64,000 nucleotides of DNA from Sporosarcina thermotolerans (GTDB taxonomy: Bacteria > Bacillota > Bacilli > Bacillales_A > Planococcaceae): contig NZ_CP125968.1 of the NCBI RefSeq assembly GCF_030067815.1, positions 2,410,001-2,474,000 of the forward strand, written 5' to 3'. Within the stretch, counting starts at the first letter, position 1, and every line of letters starts with the position of its first letter. Both the position numbers and the translations under genes were made by a program. The notes beneath the pieces are model-generated. The model worked only from the letters and a program-made list of their open reading frames with translations. It had not been told where the DNA came from and did no database searches. Shown piece by piece: positions 63,917-64,000 of the stretch.

Positions 63917-64000
63917 TTACTTATCTATATCGGTTTTCAATTGCTTGAATTCAGGGGTTCTCATTATCTTGCTAAAGAAAAGATCTTTTGCTTCTCTATA
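63917..64000 (-). CDS. C-terminal end of a gene entering from the right edge
   Basis: The last 27 codons read YREAKDLFFSKIMRTPEFKQ LKTDIDK to TAA 63917. The start lies beyond the window, so no family can be assigned. Confidence 0.5.
   Translation of the reverse strand, partial: YREAKDLFFSKIMRTPEFKQLKTDIDK

Overview
The window looks like a chromosome segment of a low-GC, endospore-forming Firmicute of the order Bacillales, most likely a Sporosarcina-like member of the Planococcaceae. The basis is GGAGG-type ribosome binding sites with many TTG/GTG starts, a BclA-type spore-surface protein, a sigma-B-type promoter, a textbook CcpA cre site, an S-layer protein with SLH domains, and a phenylalanine dehydrogenase that reads like the Sporosarcina/Lysinibacillus enzymes. 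The genus is inference. No rRNA, tRNA or CRISPR array was seen.

Region 1 (1-20.4 kb, almost all minus strand) is an aromatic catabolic block. Phenylalanine dehydrogenase sits with the E1-alpha, E1-beta and E2 genes of a 2-oxo acid dehydrogenase, and with a FlK-like thioesterase, an FMN enzyme and PaaY. After a 3 kb insert carrying spore-surface genes comes paaX, a crotonase, a thiolase, paaH, an aldehyde dehydrogenase, paaG, a second crotonase, an EthD-like gene and paaD-C-B-A, preceded by a thioredoxin-reductase-like ferredoxin-NADP reductase. Read as one pathway: Phe to phenylpyruvate to phenylacetyl-CoA (E1/E2) to ring epoxide (PaaABCD), then isomerisation, ring opening and beta-oxidation to acetyl-CoA and succinyl-CoA. 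Neither PaaK (CoA ligase) nor PaaE (dedicated reductase) is in the window; the oxo acid dehydrogenase and the FNR could fill those roles.

Region 2 (20.7-42 kb) is ordinary core metabolism and transport: a CvfC-like HEAT-repeat protein, an ABC-F ATPase, a POT peptide transporter, a DUF1646 transporter, proline dehydrogenase, an amidase, IlvA, a D-Ala-D-Ala carboxypeptidase, a succinate-semialdehyde-type dehydrogenase, SelD with MnmH/SelU (tRNA selenouridine), an NCS2 permease, a DUF421 protein and a YflT-like stress protein.

Region 3 (42-55.3 kb) is accessory DNA: many small lipoproteins and membrane proteins (one paralogous family with an FVVWN-like motif), single-domain acetyltransferases, a lone tyrosine recombinase, gene remnants and about 18 copies of a short palindromic repeat. 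Region 4 (55.4-64 kb) is dominated by one 2227-residue repetitive SLH-anchored surface protein, followed by remnants of a tail-collar protein and of an IS110-type transposase.

About 25 genes that otherwise look intact carry frameshifts. Nearly all are explained by loss of one base, often in a homopolymer, and restoring the base gives the normal family length. I treat these as probable sequencing/assembly deletions and annotate full-length genes, marking each one.
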